A program made the position numbers and the translations under genes. From the NCBI GenBank assembly GCA_019914995.1, contig CM034126.1:10669001-10733000 (forward strand): DNA of 64,000 nt, read 5' to 3'. The DNA comes from Acanthochlamys bracteata (Eukaryota; Streptophyta; Magnoliopsida; Pandanales; Velloziaceae). How positions within the stretch are numbered: position 1 is the first letter of the stretch; every line of letters starts with the position of its first letter. Shown here one piece after another: positions 62,969 to 64,000 of the stretch. The notes beneath the pieces are model-generated. The model did not search any database and had not been told where the DNA came from. It saw only the letters and a program-made list of their open reading frames with translations.

Positions 62969-62992
62969 TCTCTCTCTCTCTCTCTCTCTCTC
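62969..62992. repeat. CT/GA microsatellite in TMEM120 leader
   Basis: About twelve CT dinucleotides lie 24-47 bp upstream of the ATG at 62945, so on the transcribed strand the leader carries a GA repeat. GA repeats in plant leaders are common and can bind BPC/GAF-type factors. A role here is not shown. Confidence 0.85.
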
Positions 62993-63217
62993 AGAGAAGA
63001 AAAGAAGAGAAGTGGGAACTGCTGCAGGTGTTTTTTTTCTGGATTCGGGATGAAAGATCGAGGTGGTGTTGGTGAGATTTGCGTTGTGTGAATCTGTGAT
63101 GCTCTCTTCTCTCTCTCTGTGCGTCAGTTCCCGAACTTTTGGAGATTTACATGTTAGGCAACTCAAAAATGAATTTTATCAATATCAGTCGGTGATGATT
63201 CTTGTTGGCAACATTTA

Positions 63218-63489
63218 GAGCATGTTTACCAACTATATAAACTCACTTTTTTCACCAAAAGATATTTTAAACTTACTTTCATAAAGAAACTAAACACAAA
63301 AAATTAAACTCTATTTTCTCGCCAAATACTTCTAAATTTTAATTTTTAAAATTAAAAATTTTACTTTCAAACTTACTTTTCATAAAAAATAAAATACATA
63401 ATTCATTTTTACCATACTCATTTCAAACTTTAAATTTATCTTTACAAACTTACTTTCTAAAGTGAGTTTAACACTAGATAAACACGCTC
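63218..63489. mobile_element. Tourist-like MITE upstream of TMEM120
   Basis: The 272-bp element starts GAGCATGTTTACCAACTATA and its other end, read as reverse complement, is GAGCGTGTTTATCTAGTGTT. Both continue into AAACTCACTTT, so the inverted ends are about 32 bp with some mismatches. It is flanked by TTA on both sides (63215-63217 and 63490-63492). A TTA duplication and this size are typical of PIF/Harbinger-derived Tourist MITEs. It lies about 270 bp upstream of the TMEM120 start codon. Confidence 0.78.
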
Positions 63490-64000
63490 TTAGCTTTTTC
63501 GAAGGTTTGGTTTCTTCACATATAAACAGTAGTATCCAATTGCACATCTCTGATTGCATCTAATTAAATTAATTGTCAGAAATTTCAACATAAGAAATGA
63601 TATCGTGAATACAACGAAGAGTGGTATAAATAGGACAGCAAAGAATTATAATTGTAAAATATAGGCAAGGAAACTTTTATGCAGAAGCATTTTTGAAGAG
63701 TAAATTAACAATTATGTCAATAGATTTTACTTGGAAAAACCTATTCAGTGCAATGAATGCACTTAGTCATTTACAAATCAGCCAACAACTAAGGATTCAT
63801 TTAAAACTAATTATGTAGATGAAAAATAATCATAATCAACAATGTCGATTAGAAGTTATCCTGGTCCTTTTAGAATGTACCAACTATGAACTACACATGA
63901 GGTAGGCAAGCAGATAACCCAAAAACATATCATAGTCATTTTCACAAGTACATGGACCTAACAATGCCAATACTGAAATATAGCACCTAATATAGCGAGA

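Larger units (their letters stand above)
62946..64000. other. TMEM120 5' region and downstream spacer
   Basis: 62946-63150 is probably 5' UTR and core promoter on the minus strand, with a CT (GA on the coding strand) microsatellite at 62969-62992. A Tourist-type MITE follows at 63218-63489. The last 500 bp show nothing recognisable. Confidence 0.6.

Noticed and set aside
1..64000. tRNA, rRNA, microRNA hairpin or CRISPR candidates
   Set aside because: Reading for box-B-like GTTCRANNC motifs with paired arms and for spaced direct repeats gave no convincing candidate; a dedicated RNA search was not possible.

Overview
The window is nuclear DNA from a flowering plant, very probably a eudicot. 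Genes are broken by many GT-AG introns inside AT-rich sequence, intergenic spaces carry decayed transposons, and the proteins are plant ones (CCB2, organelle-type MutS2, fibrillin, ATG13, an ATL-type RING-H2 protein, GH81). Coding exons were assembled by hand from reading frame, splice phase and family resemblance; nothing was aligned by computer.

Layout. 1-118: end of an unidentified + gene. 2929-6281 (-): CCB2, a cytochrome b6f assembly factor. 6460-18595 (+): a 20-exon MutS2 gene, head-to-head with CCB2 across only 178 bp. 20005-22981 (+): an eight-exon fibrillin/PAP gene, closest to FBN8. 24231-27862 (-): a seven-exon gene for an 816-aa protein with an HNH-nuclease-like motif in front of a long coiled coil, the most intriguing gene here. 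28.2-32.3 kb: gene-free and full of transposon remnants. 32606-34849 (+): intronless GH81 beta-1,3-glucanase. 36832-37125 and 38355-38597 (-): two related small secreted proline-rich peptides. 39.1-40.4 kb (-): a broken vacuolar-iron-transporter-like gene beside a Ty1/copia remnant. 40774-46541 (-): ATG13. 48503-49024 (-): an ATL-type RING-H2 gene. 49.1-56.0 kb: transposon-rich spacer. 56027-62945 (-): a ten-exon TMEM120/TMPIT membrane protein gene, with a Tourist-type MITE just upstream at 63218-63489.

How the genes relate. This is ordinary plant gene order rather than a functional cluster. The one clear regulatory link is the CCB2/MutS2 divergent pair, whose products probably both act in plastids or other organelles. 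The fibrillin next door is also plastidial. The two proline-rich peptide genes look like a local duplication.

Points to follow up: the plant HNH-like protein; GC-AG introns in two genes; hAT-like elements with target-site duplications; an AT-rich short repeat present at about nine or more sites; the frameshifted iron-transporter pseudogene; and a GC-rich foreign-looking segment in a MutS2 intron.
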